From Antedon mediterranea (lineage: Eukaryota > Echinodermata > Crinoidea > Comatulida > Antedonidae): 64,000 bases of DNA. Where the stretch lies: assembly GCF_964355755.1 (NCBI RefSeq), contig NC_092672.1, forward strand, positions 32,608,501 to 32,672,500, given 5' to 3'. The notes below the pieces were generated by a model. The model was not told the DNA's origin and did not search any database. It worked only from the letters and a program-made list of their open reading frames with translations. This document shows, piece after piece, positions 50,580 to 62,050 of this stretch; positions within the stretch are counted from its first letter, which is position 1; every line of letters starts with the position of its first letter. The translations under genes and the position numbers were made by a program.

Positions 50580-52663
50580 ATGGATGACAAAAAAAGAACT
50601 CGACGTCGTGGTGGTCGTGGTAAAAAAAATAAACACAAATGTTTAACAAGCAAATCGCATGTGACAGAGAAAGCTTTGAAAATTGTCTGTCAAAATGGTG
50701 GTAGAATTTCCTTACAAGATCTTGAGGAGAAAATTGGAAAGGTTTCACCCGATCTAGGAAGTTTGGAAAACATCATATCAGACCTCGATCATGAGAATTA
50801 CCATTTTAAGTTCATAGACTATGAAGATGGTAATGTTGATATCGAAGTGTACACTCAAGTCAAGATCTGTCAAACATATCAAAAGAATGAATGCACCGAT
50901 GACTGCACTGATTTACACCTGTGTGGTTACTTTGCAACAGGTACACATTCTTTAAATTGTATTAAAAAAAACAATGTGGAAAACAAATTATATGATTTGT
51001 TTTAATCTGAAAAACAAAACAAACAAAGTACAGTACAGTGCAAACATTATTACAGTTTGAGTAGGTTTTCTATTTTAAAAGACACTAGCCTAGGCCTGAA
51101 GGCTAATTCGATCATTTATGATTTTAGCAGTAGTTAGTTAAACCTAGCCTGTACAGTGCAATGATATGAAAGGTCTTCCATTCTCTGCTACAGCTGGTTC
51201 GGATGGAGCATACAGTACATACTGAATATTTGCCATCACAATTTTTTATCTACCGACCTCTCAATTTAAAATTCGAAAACAACTTTTGTTAAGCCTAATA
51301 ATATTTTAATATATTTTATTTTCTAAAATAGCTGTTGCTGAACGGCCCAACTCACAAATCATTACAAATACAAATCCGGTACATGCAGATAACACCACCC
51401 TCAATTCAAACCCAGCAAACCAGAAACATATTTATTGTGTATTGAATTATTTTATATTGTGTATTATACAATAGGCCATAAATGAGACAATCTGTCACCG
51501 TTGAAATAAGTGTCACATTTTTCTTAAACCGCGAATGATTGAACATAATAAAATTATGATAACTTTTTCATTATTTTAAAATTCAAGGTTCTTTCTGCCC
51601 ATGGTTTGAAAGTCAAGGCTGTAAAAAAATGCATCAGTATTTATCAGAACACAACAAAAAAGTGCTAAAGAACTTTAAAATTGCCTTTTTGTCTCAAGAA
51701 CATGCATGTACGTTATTTCGATGGGCCTGGCCACAGTTTACAGTTCCCGATTTCTGCATTCAATACCAAACAAATACAGGTTGTAACAAGCAATGTTGCA
51801 GATTTCTACATCTTTGCAAGTAAGAATATATACTGAGTTTGTCAATAGTTGGTAGAAATTAGTCCTTCCCGCAATTTTCTAGAACGACTGAACAATTGTT
51901 GTTATATACAGTTGTTCTAAACTGGGTGACAGTTCTTGTGTTGGTGTACATCGTCACTCAATTTAATTCTTCCTTGAACATCTGATATTATGCAGCATTC
52001 ACTTTTAACATTGTTAAAGGAAATTACAAAAGTACAGAAATTTATTAATTACTTTTTAAAATAATTAAATTGCTGTAAATCATATGCATTTTTGTCTTAA
52101 CGTCTCTATTTTTTTTCTTCTTTATCTTCGTTTCAGAAATTATGTAATGGAAACTTGCAAATATGGAACTCAATGCAAGTTTGCTCATGATATTAATGAT
52201 GAAGAATCAAACATTCAGTTACTGAACCAGTTTAAAATTACACTTTGCCGTTCTGATGATATATTCCTCCTGATTAGAGAACGCCGTCAAGGATTTTATC
52301 GTCCTGATGTTGAAGTGTTTCAGGAAAGCAGTGATACAGAAGGAAGTGAATACAGTCAGGAAGAAGGCAGTGACACAGAAGAAAGAGAATACAGTCAGGA
52401 AGAAGGCAGTGATGCAGAAGAAAGAGAAAACAGTCAGGAAGAAGGCAGTGATGCAGAAGAAAGAGAAAACAGTCAAGAAGAAGGCAGTGATACAGAAGAT
52501 AGAGAATATAGTCAGGAAGAAGGCAGTGATAGTGAGGAAAGAGAATACATTCAGAAAAAAGGCAGTGATAATGAGGAAAGTGATAGGCAAAATGAAGACA
52601 CTTATCATGGGAAAGGTTTTAGTTCTACTAACAAATCATATCAGGGAGCAAGCCAATCCAAAA
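50580..52663 (+). CDS. PARP12-like: PARP-like gene, ZAP module 1 (exons 1-3)
   Basis: Exon 1 has a basic start ('KKRTRRRGGRGKKNKHKC'), a winged-helix-like segment and finger 1 ('ICQTYQKNECTDDCTDLHLC'). Exon 2 has finger 2 ('CGYFATGSFCPWFESQGC' across the junction, then KKMH) and finger 3 ('FCIQYQTNTGCNKQCC' then RFLH). Exon 3 has finger 4 ('ETCKYGTQCKFAHD') and an acidic linker of ~13-residue repeats ('SDTEEREYSQEEG'). The exon 3 donor 'AAAA|gtatgt' is used so that the split codon fits exon 4. Without it the frame ends at 52692, which would give a short ZAP-like isoform without the PARP domain. Confidence 0.8.
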
Positions 52664-55600
52664 GTATGTTATGCTATCATTTTACCAAATAAAACAAATT
52701 TGAGAAAAACACCACATTAATTATGTAATTCAATAAGAAAGTACCAAATAATGCAAACAAATATACAAATGCTATACAAATTTATATTATATTACAGTAT
52801 TTAATTTAGTAATTTAGTAATTTTGAATTACTCTATTAGTAATGAAAGATTCCAATGCCAGAAAGAGATACCCACCACGTTTTCGTCACAATCATAGTCG
52901 AAGAAAAAAACAAGAATGTTTAACAAGTAAATATATAGTGATTGAGAAAACACTGCAAGTGGTCTGTCAAAATGGTGGTAGAATTTCTGTTGAAGACCTT
53001 AAAGAGGAAGTTGGAAAGATTTCACCTGATCTAGGAAGTTTGGAAAACATCATATCACACATGGATCATGAGTATTACTATTTCAAGTTTGAGTACAAAG
53101 ATGGTAATGTTGAAGTGTACACCGATCTCAATATCTGTCAGTCATACCAAAATAATGAATGCACTTACGATTGTCCAGATTTACACCTGCGTGGTTACTA
53201 TGCTACAGGTACAGTTGCCAGAGCAAAAATATATACTTCACATTTTGGTATATTACATATGTATAATATATATATATATATATAATACTATGTATAATTA
53301 TTAAGAATAAGTTTTACAAGATATGAGTACTCACCATTAATTTCATTGACATTACTGTATACCTAATTAGTAACAGTATATGCTAGTTAAAATTCTATTT
53401 AATACAGCATTTGGCAAAGATGTTATAACTTTGTTATTAAATGTGTCTTTTTATTATAAGGTTCTTGTTGCTGGTTTGGTCAAAACTGTAAAAAAAGTCA
53501 TGAATATCAATCAGAACACAAAGTTTTAAAAAACTTTGGCATTGCTTTTCTAAGACATGAGGAGTTGAAAACTCTACTTCGATGGAAGTGTCCACAGTTT
53601 ACAGTTCCCGATTTCTGCATTCAATACCAAACAAATACAGGTTGTAACAAGCAATGTTGCAGATTTCTACATCTTTGCAAGTAAGAATATATACTGAGTT
53701 TGTCAATAGTTGGTAGAAATTAGTCCTTCCCGCAATTTTCTAGAACGACTGAAAAATTGTTGTTATATACAGTTGTTCTAAACTGGGTGACAGTGCTTGT
53801 GTTGGTTCACATCGTCGTTTAATACTTCCTAGAACATCTACTGACATTATTAATTACCTACTGCTGTTATCAAAATCCTATGCAATTTTTGTCTTAATGT
53901 CTCTATTGTTTTCTTCTTCATCTTCGTTTCAGAAATTATGTAATGAAAACTTGCAAATATGGAACTCAATGCAAGTTTGCTCATGATATTAATGATGAAG
54001 AATCAAACACTCAGTTACTGAACCAGTTTAAAATTACACTTTGCCGTTCTGATGATATATTCCGCCTGATTAGAGAACGCCGTCAAGGATTTTATCGTCC
54101 TGATGTTGAAGTGTTTCAGGAAAGCAGTGATACAGTAGGAAGTGATTATAGTCAGGAAGAAGGCAGTGATACAGGCGAATATAGTCAGAAAGAAGGCAGT
54201 GATACAGACGCAAGAGAATACAGTCAGGAAGAAGTCAGTGATACAGAAGAAAGAGAATACAGTCAGGAAGAAGTCAGTGATACAGAAGAAAGAGAATATT
54301 GTCAGGAAGAAGGCAGTGATAGAGAAGATAGAGAAAACAGTCAGGAAGAAGGCAGTGATACAGACGCAAGAGAATACAGCCAGAGAGAACGCAGTGATAA
54401 TGAGGAAAGTGATAGGCAAAAGGAAGACACTTATTATGGGAAAGATTTTAGTTCTATTAACAAATCATATCATGGAGCAAGCCAATCCAAAAGTATGTTA
54501 TGCTATCATTTTACCAAATAAAGCAAATTTGAGAAAAACACCACATTAATTATGTAATTCAATAAGAAAGTACCAAATAATGCAAACAAATATACACATA
54601 CTATATACATTTATATTATATTACAGTATTTAATTTAGTAATTTTGAATTACTCTATTAGTAATGAAAGATTCCAGAGCCAGAAAGATATACCATTACCG
54701 ACCGCGTCGTCACAATCATAATCGAAGAAAAAAACAAGAATGTTTAACAAGTAAATCTGTAGTGGTTGAGAAAACACTGCAAGTAGTCTGTCAAAATGGT
54801 GGTAGAATTTCAGGGCAAGACCTTAAAGAGAAGGTTGGAAAGATTTCACCAGATCTAGGAAGTTTGAAAAGCATCATATCAGACATCATGGATCATGAGT
54901 ATTACTATTTCAAGTTTGAGTACAAAGATGGTAATGTTGAAGTGTACACCGATGTCAATATCTGTCAGTCATACCAAAATAATGAATGTACCTACGATTG
55001 TCCAGATTTACACCTGTGTGGTTACTATGCTACAGGTACAGTTGCCAGAACAAATATATATATATATTTCACATTTTGGTATTATATTACATACATAATA
55101 ACCTTTTAAAATACTATATAGAACTATTAAGAATAATTTTTAGAAGATATGAGTAGTCAACATTAATTTAATTGACACCTAATTAGTAACAGTATATGTA
55201 GTTGAAATGTTAGTTAATACAGCATTTGGCAAAGATGTCATACTTTGTTGTTAAATGTGTCTTTTTATTATAAGGTTCTTGTTGCTGGTTTGGTCGTCAA
55301 AACTGTATGAAAAGCCATGAATATCAATCAGAACACAAAGTTTTAACAAACTTTGGCATTGCCTTTCTGAGAAATAAGCAGTTGAAAACTCTACTTCGAT
55401 GGAAGTGTCCACAATTTACAGTTCCTGATTTCTGTAGACCATACCGTGGTACCAGTGGTTGTTGCAAGATATCCTGTAGATTTTTGCATATATGCAGGTA
55501 AGTGGCTGATAAAGAAATTAAATAAGTTTTTGTACTATCTCATTGTTCTTCACAGAATTAATTTTAATTATTTAATTGTACGTACGCGTCGTGACGTTTG

Positions 55601-58600
55601 CTCCTAATCACTTCCCATCATACATTGTGCAATGACGTTCCTTATTGCCAGTATTGAACGATACTTTGTTATTTGTTATTATTGAGAGAATATGAAATGA
55701 TGACATTTCTATTTTACTACATTGGTTAAATTATATTTGCATTTCAGAAATTACGTTATGAAAACTTGTAAATTTGGAACACGATGTAAATTTGCCCATG
55801 ACATTTATCAAATAGAGTCTAATGTGGAAATACTGAAGAGGTTTAAAATTAGTCTTGAATATCAATCGGATGATGTCATCCGCTTGATCAAAGAGCGCCA
55901 TGCTGGTTTCTATCGCCCTGATGTTGAGGTCTTGGAGGGTGATGGAGAAGATAGCCATTGTAGTCAGGAAGATGTTATCAAAGAAAGAAAAGAAATCAGG
56001 CAACTCCAAGCATTACCTAGGCAAGTTCAGAAACTACCTCAGCAAGTCCCGAAATTGTCTAAGCAAGTCCAGATATTACCTAAACAAGTTCAGGCAATGC
56101 CCAGTAGCAAAGAAGAAAGAGGTACTAGCAAACCAGCAAAGGATGCACTTCAAGGGAAAATGAGAGATCTTTGCAAAGATTACCTGAAAGGAAACTGCAT
56201 TAATGGCAGTATGTGTCAAAAAAAGCATTGCAATCTTCCTTACCAGTGGCAGTTGTATGTTTATGGTAAAGGGTGGATTGATGTTGGTGATAAACCAAAT
56301 CTTAAATTAGAAGGCGGATTTTGTAGGAATGTCAATGATTCTGCTCGGTTTCCATTGAATTCTACTTGGTAAGTTTTGACCACTTTCTTTTGCTGAGATT
56401 ATAGTTGGAATTTGATTATTTTCACTTTGGCAAAATTCACTTAAAAAAACCATGTTTAGTGAAGTCGGTTTACAGTGCCATCATGGTTAGTCAATTACAT
56501 GTTGTACATCAACAAAAACAATAGTTTTTCCCATGCGTTACTTTTTTGCTAGGTTCATAGGTTAAATTTATTTTATTAATCTTACTCTCTCATTACTTTT
56601 TTTTAAAGGAATGTGTGCTTTGAAGACATGGTTGCATTTGAAGGGTTGAATGTTTTTTCACTTGAGCGTATTGAGGTCAAAGGTGATGAAGATATATCTG
56701 ATGCTTATTTGATATCTCCTTGGTCATGGTATTATAAAGATGAACACGGAAATTGGATTGAATATGGTGAAAAGGTAAGTAACAGGAAAATGTGTCGACA
56801 AACTTGAATCTTTGAGGAGATCACCAAGCTATTCTTGTTTTTAAATGTTGGCGTAAAATTGTGAATGTTCATTTTTCACCAGAACACAAAGCAGACATAA
56901 ACAGTTCAGATATTGAAAGTTTGTTTAAAGGTTATAAACATGGAAGATCCACCATTAAATTTAAAGCAGGTAATAAACACTATACTTTGAACTTCTCTAC
57001 TATGAGCCAAACCAACGATGTATCTGGTACCAGAAGACCTGTTCGTCGAAGGCCAGTGGAACAGATAAAGCCAGAAGATGTTAGGAAGTACAGAGAAGAT
57101 AAACCTTGGTAAAATATTCTTTCATGTCTTTTTCTGCCTGGTGATTAATATTTATTGGTGTATTCATAAAAAAACGTTTGGCCTACGGGATACAATGTAA
57201 CGCTAATAGTCTAAAAATAAAACTGGCACAGATGACCAGAAAGTGTTCCAATTCAGGCCACTGCGATCAAAATACAAATTTGCATCGTATGATACTGAAT
57301 TTCACAGTGTGATTCCTTCCCAGCTTGAAACTTAAAAACACACAGACTATAAAATCAATTGGTTAGATGTTTACTTTACGTTTAATCTCAGCCATGCCTT
57401 AACACTCTATTGTCATGTTTATTTTATTTTCTGTTAGGCCAAACTGTCTTACTACATTTTAAAAACGCTAAATTCAACCAATCAGTATTATTGTGCATTA
57501 ATTTGTATATGTATATAACGTAAGACGGGTATTTTAATCATAAACAAACAAAAAGTAAATAAAAGAAAACAAAATGTATTGTTCAATATAATTAAAAGTA
57601 CGACCTAGCCAATTATATAGCATTTTTAAAATCTAACAATCAATAGTTGATTATAGTATTAGTAGTACTCCAGACTTTTCTTCTTATCTTGTTTAAATCA
57701 ATTTCTTTCTCCCAATCGGTAATGTACTCGCTTTTAAAACAGCATATCTAATCTATTTGCAGGCTACACAGTTATACTTTCCCACGGACTTGGGATATGA
57801 CAGCAAAACCAGACCGTCTTGTAATAGTAAGGAAAGAAACAAATCGTAAAGAATACAAAGAAATACACAAATTCTTTAAAAGTACACTCCCAGATGGAAA
57901 AATAAGAAAAGTTGAACGAGTTCAAAATGAGATTTGCTGGGAAACATTTGTACGGTAAATACATTATTATTTGAATTTTGCTAGAAATTTACTAATTTAG
58001 CAGATTTTTTTTGTTTACTATTATTAATTATTAACACATTTTAGTGTATTCTTTGTCATTTGATTGGTTAATTCGTATCACATGATCTTCATTATTAGTT
58101 CTATTTAACAGAAATGTGATATTGGTGATGGTGATATTCAACGATACTATTGAATGTACAGCTTTTTAAATGTTAGAATATTGTGTAATGCAAATGGTGT
58201 AACTATTGGTGATCCTGCTGAAACCATCACTCAAGATCATAAATTCTTCCTTGCTATGTATGCTACTACTTCATAAATGTTATAAAATGCTTTTTTTTTT
58301 CTTATAAGGCAAAAGGAAACGATGATGAAGAAAAATTCTTGTAGAAAAGTTAAAGAACTCCAACTGTTTCATGGAACAACGCAAGATAAAGTTGATGATA
58401 TCTGTCGCGATAATTTTGACTTCCGCTTGAGGGGTATTGCTAAACACCGCAAACCCCGCAAACCTCCAAAAAAACATAGCAAACCCCATCGAACCAACAT
58501 AAAAGTGATTGAATCATGTAGTGTACAACCTACTGGGTATATCCATGTAAAAAAAAAATTAAATTTCTACTGTTAACAACTTATTTTTGGGGTAAAACAT

Positions 58601-60894
58601 CATTTTTTGGTCAAAAATGATTGCTAAACCCCGCAAACCTCCAAAAAAATATAGCAAACCCCACCGAACCAACATAAAAGTGATTGAATCATGTAGTGTA
58701 CAACCTACTGGGTATATCCATGTAAAAAAAATATTAAATTTCTACTGTTAACTATTTATTTTTGGGGTAAAACATCATTTTTTGGTCAAAAATGATTGCT
58801 AATTTTTAACCAAAAAATGATGTTTTATCCGCAAAAAAGTAGTTAACAGTAGAAATTTAATATTTATATACCCAGTGGGTCGTACACTACATTATTCAAT
58901 CACTTTAATGTTGGTTCGGTGGGGTTTGCTATGGTTTTTTGGAGGTTTGCGGGGTTTAACAATCATTTTTGACCAAAAAATGATGTTTTACCCCAAAAAT
59001 AAGTTGTTAACAGTAGAAATTTAATATTTTTTTTACATTGATATACCCAGTGGGTTGTACACTACATGATTCAATCACTTTTATGTTGGTTCGGTGGGGT
59101 TTGCTATGTTTTTTTGGAGGTTTGCGGGGGTTTGCGGGGTTTGCGGTGTTTAGCAATACCCCGCTTGAGCGGTACACGAGTTGGTCATGTTTATGGCAAA
59201 GGAGCTTATTTCGCAAGGTCAGCAAAGTATTCCAATAAGTTCGCTAAACAAGATAGTGCTGGTAAAAAGAGAATGTTTGTTGCAAGAGTTCTGGTTGGTA
59301 GCTACACAGTTGGTACAAAGGATACGTGCCGTCCCCCATATAAAGACCCCACAAATAAGGAAAAGGGGTCGTATAACTCTTGTGTTGATAATATAACTAA
59401 TCCAAGTATTTTTGTAGTGTTTGATAACAATCAGGTTTATCCAGAATATCTGATCACATATACAGTTTCATCGGATTGTGAAACTTTTAATATGGCATCA
59501 TACATGCAATTGTATTGTGGTAGCAGCCAAAATGTAGCAAGCATACCGATCAGTCGACCATCAAGTCTTGTTCCAACTGCTAGTCATCCATTGTCCAGTA
59601 ACACAAATTCAGCAAGCAAGGTCAGTTCACCTACCACTCGATTTTCAAGACTTGCTTCAGGCGATAATTCATCTTTCAGTAGTCCAAGTTCAACCAGCCT
59701 ACATACTATTCGGTCTTCACAAACTCCTTCAAGTACAAACCAAACCAACAGTAGCCAAAGTTCTATTGCAAATATCCCACATACTAGTCGGTTGTCAAGA
59801 AGGGCTTTAAGTACAATCAACCATCTAACAGTAGCAAAAGTTCTATTTGGAATATCCCAAGTTCTGTTGGGAATATCCCAAGTTCTATTGCAAATATCCC
59901 GCCTACTAGTCGGTTGTCAAGAAGTGCTTCAAGTACAAATCAACCATCTAACAGTAGCAAAAGTTCTATTTGGCATATCCCAAGTTCTGTTGGGAATATC
60001 CCAAGTTCTGTTGGGAATATCCCAAGTTCTATTGCAAATATCCCACCTACTAATCGGTTGTCAAGAAGTGCTTCAGGTACAAACCAACCATCTAACAGTA
60101 GCAAAAGTTCTATTAGGAATATCCCAAATTCTGTTGGGAATATCTCAAGTTTTATTGCAGATTTTCCGCCTACTAGTCGGTTGTCAAGAAGTGCTTCAGG
60201 TACAAACCAACCATCTAACACTAACAGTATCCCAAGTTATATTGGGAATATTCCAAGTTCTGTTGGGAATATCCCAAGTTCTATTGCAAATACCCCACCA
60301 ACTAGTCGGTTGTCAAGAAGTGCTTCAAGTACAAATCAACCATCTAACAGTAGCAAAAGTTCTATTTGTAATATCCCAAGTTCTGTTGGGAATATCCCAA
60401 GTTCTATTGCAAATATCCCGCCTACTAGTCGGTTGTCAAGAAGTGTTTCAAGTACAAATCAACCATCTAACACTAACAGTATCCCAAGTTATATTGGGAA
60501 TATCCCAACTTCTGTTGGGAATATCCCAAGTTCTGTTGGGAATATCCCCAGTTCTATTGCAAATATCCCACCTACTAATCGGTTCTCAAGAAGTGCTTCA
60601 AGTACAAACCAACCATCTAACAGTAGCAAAAGTTCTATTTGTAATATCCCAAGTTCTGTTGGGAATATCCCAAGTTCTATTGCAAATACCCCACCAACTA
60701 GTCGGTTGTCAAGAAGTGCTTCAAGTACAAATCAATCATCTAACAGTAGCCAAAGTTTTATTGGGAATATCCCAAGTTCTATTGCAAATATCCCACCTAC
60801 TAGTCAGTTGTCAAGAAGTGCTTCAAGTACAAATCAACCATCTAACACACAAGACAGCAAACCAAATAACAACACAAGATGTATCTGTATGTAA
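50580..60894 (+). CDS. PARP12-like: ZAP/PARP12-like protein: three CCCH modules, two WWE domains, PARP catalytic domain, repeat tail
   Basis: Exons, all gt/ag with matching phase: 50580-50940, 51588-51819, 52137-52663, 52840-53208, 53461-53680, 53933-54492, 54661-55035, 55275-55497, 55748-56368, 56609-56778, 56883-57108, 57763-57954 and 58309 onward, the last interrupted by a MITE at 58432-59161 and resuming at 59170. They encode three modules of winged helix ('VCQNGGRIS') plus four CCCH fingers, a fifth finger ('LCKDYLKGNCINGSMC'), two WWE domains ('LPYQWQLYVYGKGWIDV'; 'WSWYYKDEHGNWIEYG') and an ADP-ribosyltransferase domain ('LQLFHGTT', 'YGKGAYFAR', 'SCVDNITNPSIFVVFD', 'VYPEYLITY'). This order matches vertebrate ZC3HAV1/PARP12, which bind RNA, but those have one module only. 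His and Tyr of the triad are present. With the MITE absent or spliced out, the protein would exceed 1,900 residues. The last exon's end is uncertain. Confidence 0.85.
52840..54492 (+). CDS. PARP12-like: PARP-like gene, ZAP module 2 (exons 4-6)
   Basis: Repeats the exon plan of module 1, with introns at the same codons and in the same phases. Exon 4 enters at 'ctctattag|TA' in frame with exon 3. Exon 5 has finger 2 ('CCWFGQNCKKSH') and then 'FCIQYQTNTGCNKQCC', identical in sequence to module 1 exon 2 at its 3' half, including the following ~140 bp of intron. Exon 6 repeats finger 4 and an acidic linker ('SDTEEREYSQEEV'). An internal Met (52842) at the exon start may allow separate initiation. 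Confidence 0.8.
54661..56368 (+). CDS. PARP12-like: PARP-like gene, ZAP module 3 and fifth CCCH/WWE start (exons 7-9)
   Basis: Exon 7: winged helix and finger 1 ('ICQSYQNNECTYDCPDLHLC'). Exon 8: fingers 2 and 3 ('FCRPYRGTSGCCKISC', RFLH), the most diverged version. Exon 9: finger 4 ('KTCKFGTRCKFAHD') and a different linker with 'LPxQVQ' heptad-like repeats instead of the acidic repeats. It then has a fifth CCCH ('LCKDYLKGNCINGSMCQKKH') leading directly into WWE 1, as in ZC3HAV1. Module 3 is the one continuous with the conserved C-terminal half and so is probably the ancestral copy. Confidence 0.82.
57110..57762. other. PARP-like gene intron, nothing recognised
   Basis: AT-rich intron between the exon ending WWE 2 and the first PARP catalytic exon; no repeats or ORFs of note. 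Confidence 0.4.
58432..59161. mobile_element. PARP12-like: Foldback/hAT-like MITE, family D, copy 2, in the PARP catalytic exon
   Basis: Terminal inverted repeats 'gggtattgctaaacaccgca' and its complement bound a 730-bp block made of alternating inverted 'gcaaacctccaaaaaa...actgggtatatccatgtaaaa' units. Exactly 8 bp, 'cgcttgag', are duplicated at 58424-58431 and 59162-59169, the TSD length of hAT elements. Removing the element and one TSD rejoins '...NFDFRL' to 'SGTRVGHVYGKGAYF' in frame, so it is a clean insertion into coding sequence. No transposase is encoded. A relative is at 32220-32756. Confidence 0.93.
59690..60885 (+). repeat. PARP12-like: Tandem repeats encoding 'SVGNIPSSIANIPPTSRLSRSASSTNQPSN' type units
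   Basis: A ~120-150-bp higher-order repeat with a 24-bp subunit ('agttctgttgggaatatccca') follows the PARP catalytic domain. The domain frame changes near 59805-59815, where 'aagtacaatcaacc' lacks one A found in the other copies ('aagtacaaatcaacc'). As written, the domain continues into a hydrophobic frame ('SQVLLGISQVLLQISRLL') open to 60910. With the A present it continues into the Ser/Asn-rich frame that ends 'RCICM' at 60894. Confidence 0.88.
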
Positions 60895-61109
60895 TATATT
60901 TTTTATTTGAACACACTCTGCTTGTTTAGCAGCTTTGATCGATCATTTAAGTTTGGTTTGTCTTTTGACATGTATACAATTAGCCTAGTTTTAGAACGTC
61001 TTATTATTCAGAAATACAAACAACTACAACGTGACTGATTGTTTGAAAAGATAAGTGTAAAGCACGCGCATAATTAATTTTCTTAATTTTTAAAATTAAA
61101 TCGTATGAC

Positions 61110-62050
61110 CATTTAGCTTGCTGGGCAAGTGTAACAATACATTAATATATTAATGTCTTAATCAATGGTATACCTCAATTAATGTTTTCAATATTTTACT
61201 GTTTTATTTATTATTCTTTTTTGCATGTATGGACAACCATTGATGCACGGATGACGGCATTTTTTTAAAGGAAAAAAATAGAAACATATTTTTGACTTTT
61301 GTAAAAATGATTTATTATATTCTCTCTGTATAAATACAAATATATTTGTATAAAAGTAGATTTTTTGTGTCTTACTTGGGTTCATCCCACTTTTATTGAC
61401 ATAAATACATATATATTGTACATTACATTTCTGTTGTACACATCACTTTATATGTTCTGATCCATTGTGTTTTTAAATTACGTTTACATATATCTTAGCT
61501 TATATACTTTAATATACTTTATTATTAACTATTTCTTATAAAAAAAACAGTAATCCATTAACATGTATATTTATCCTATTAACATTTGTTTTTAATCATG
61601 CATATTTGCTTTCTTTTTGAGTTTATCTTTTTCATTATTATCTTTTAACACTTAACTTTTTTATAGAGTTAAACATTTTGTGTTTAGAGTATTTAACTTT
61701 TTTTAAACCCATAATTTATTTTCCAACTAAATACATAATTTATTTTCCAACTAAATATATAATTTATGTTCAACATACATTTCAAGTAATTTTATTCCAT
61801 TTACATATATTTTATCTTGTTTGTATCATGATGTATGATACAAAAGTAGATTTTAGTAAACAATGCATGTTAGGCGACTATATATTCTGTTTACCATCGA
61901 TAGAAAATTAATAAATGTTGAATTTTAAAGAATTATGTGACCCAGAACATAATTATAAAAAGTATAATAAATAATATGTTTTAATATTAAATGATTTGAT
62001 AAAGTTGCACAGTTGAATTGTCCTTTTTATCGTTGTTTACCATTAATTTT
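61110..62050 (+). repeat. Dispersed repeat E, copy 2 (3' of the PARP-like gene)
   Basis: Colinear with 38430-38880: 'cttgctgggcaagtgtaaca', 'caatggtatacctcaattaa', 'gcatgtatggacaaccattg', 'caatgcatgttaggcgacta' and 'gcacagttgaattgtccttt'. About 500 bp of AT-rich sequence is inserted in the middle (around 61380-61840). Its nature is unknown. Confidence 0.8.

Noticed and set aside
52219-52608. Minus-strand ORF with 'ITAFFLTVFSFFC' repeats
   Set aside because: It is the antisense shadow of the acidic SDTEEREYSQEEG linker. The same applies to 54015-54419.
56613-56807. WWE exon ending at the first gtaagt (56774)
   Set aside because: That donor leaves phase 0, and the next acceptor then gives an early stop. 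Using the second gt at 56779 joins the WWE domain in frame, so I chose it.
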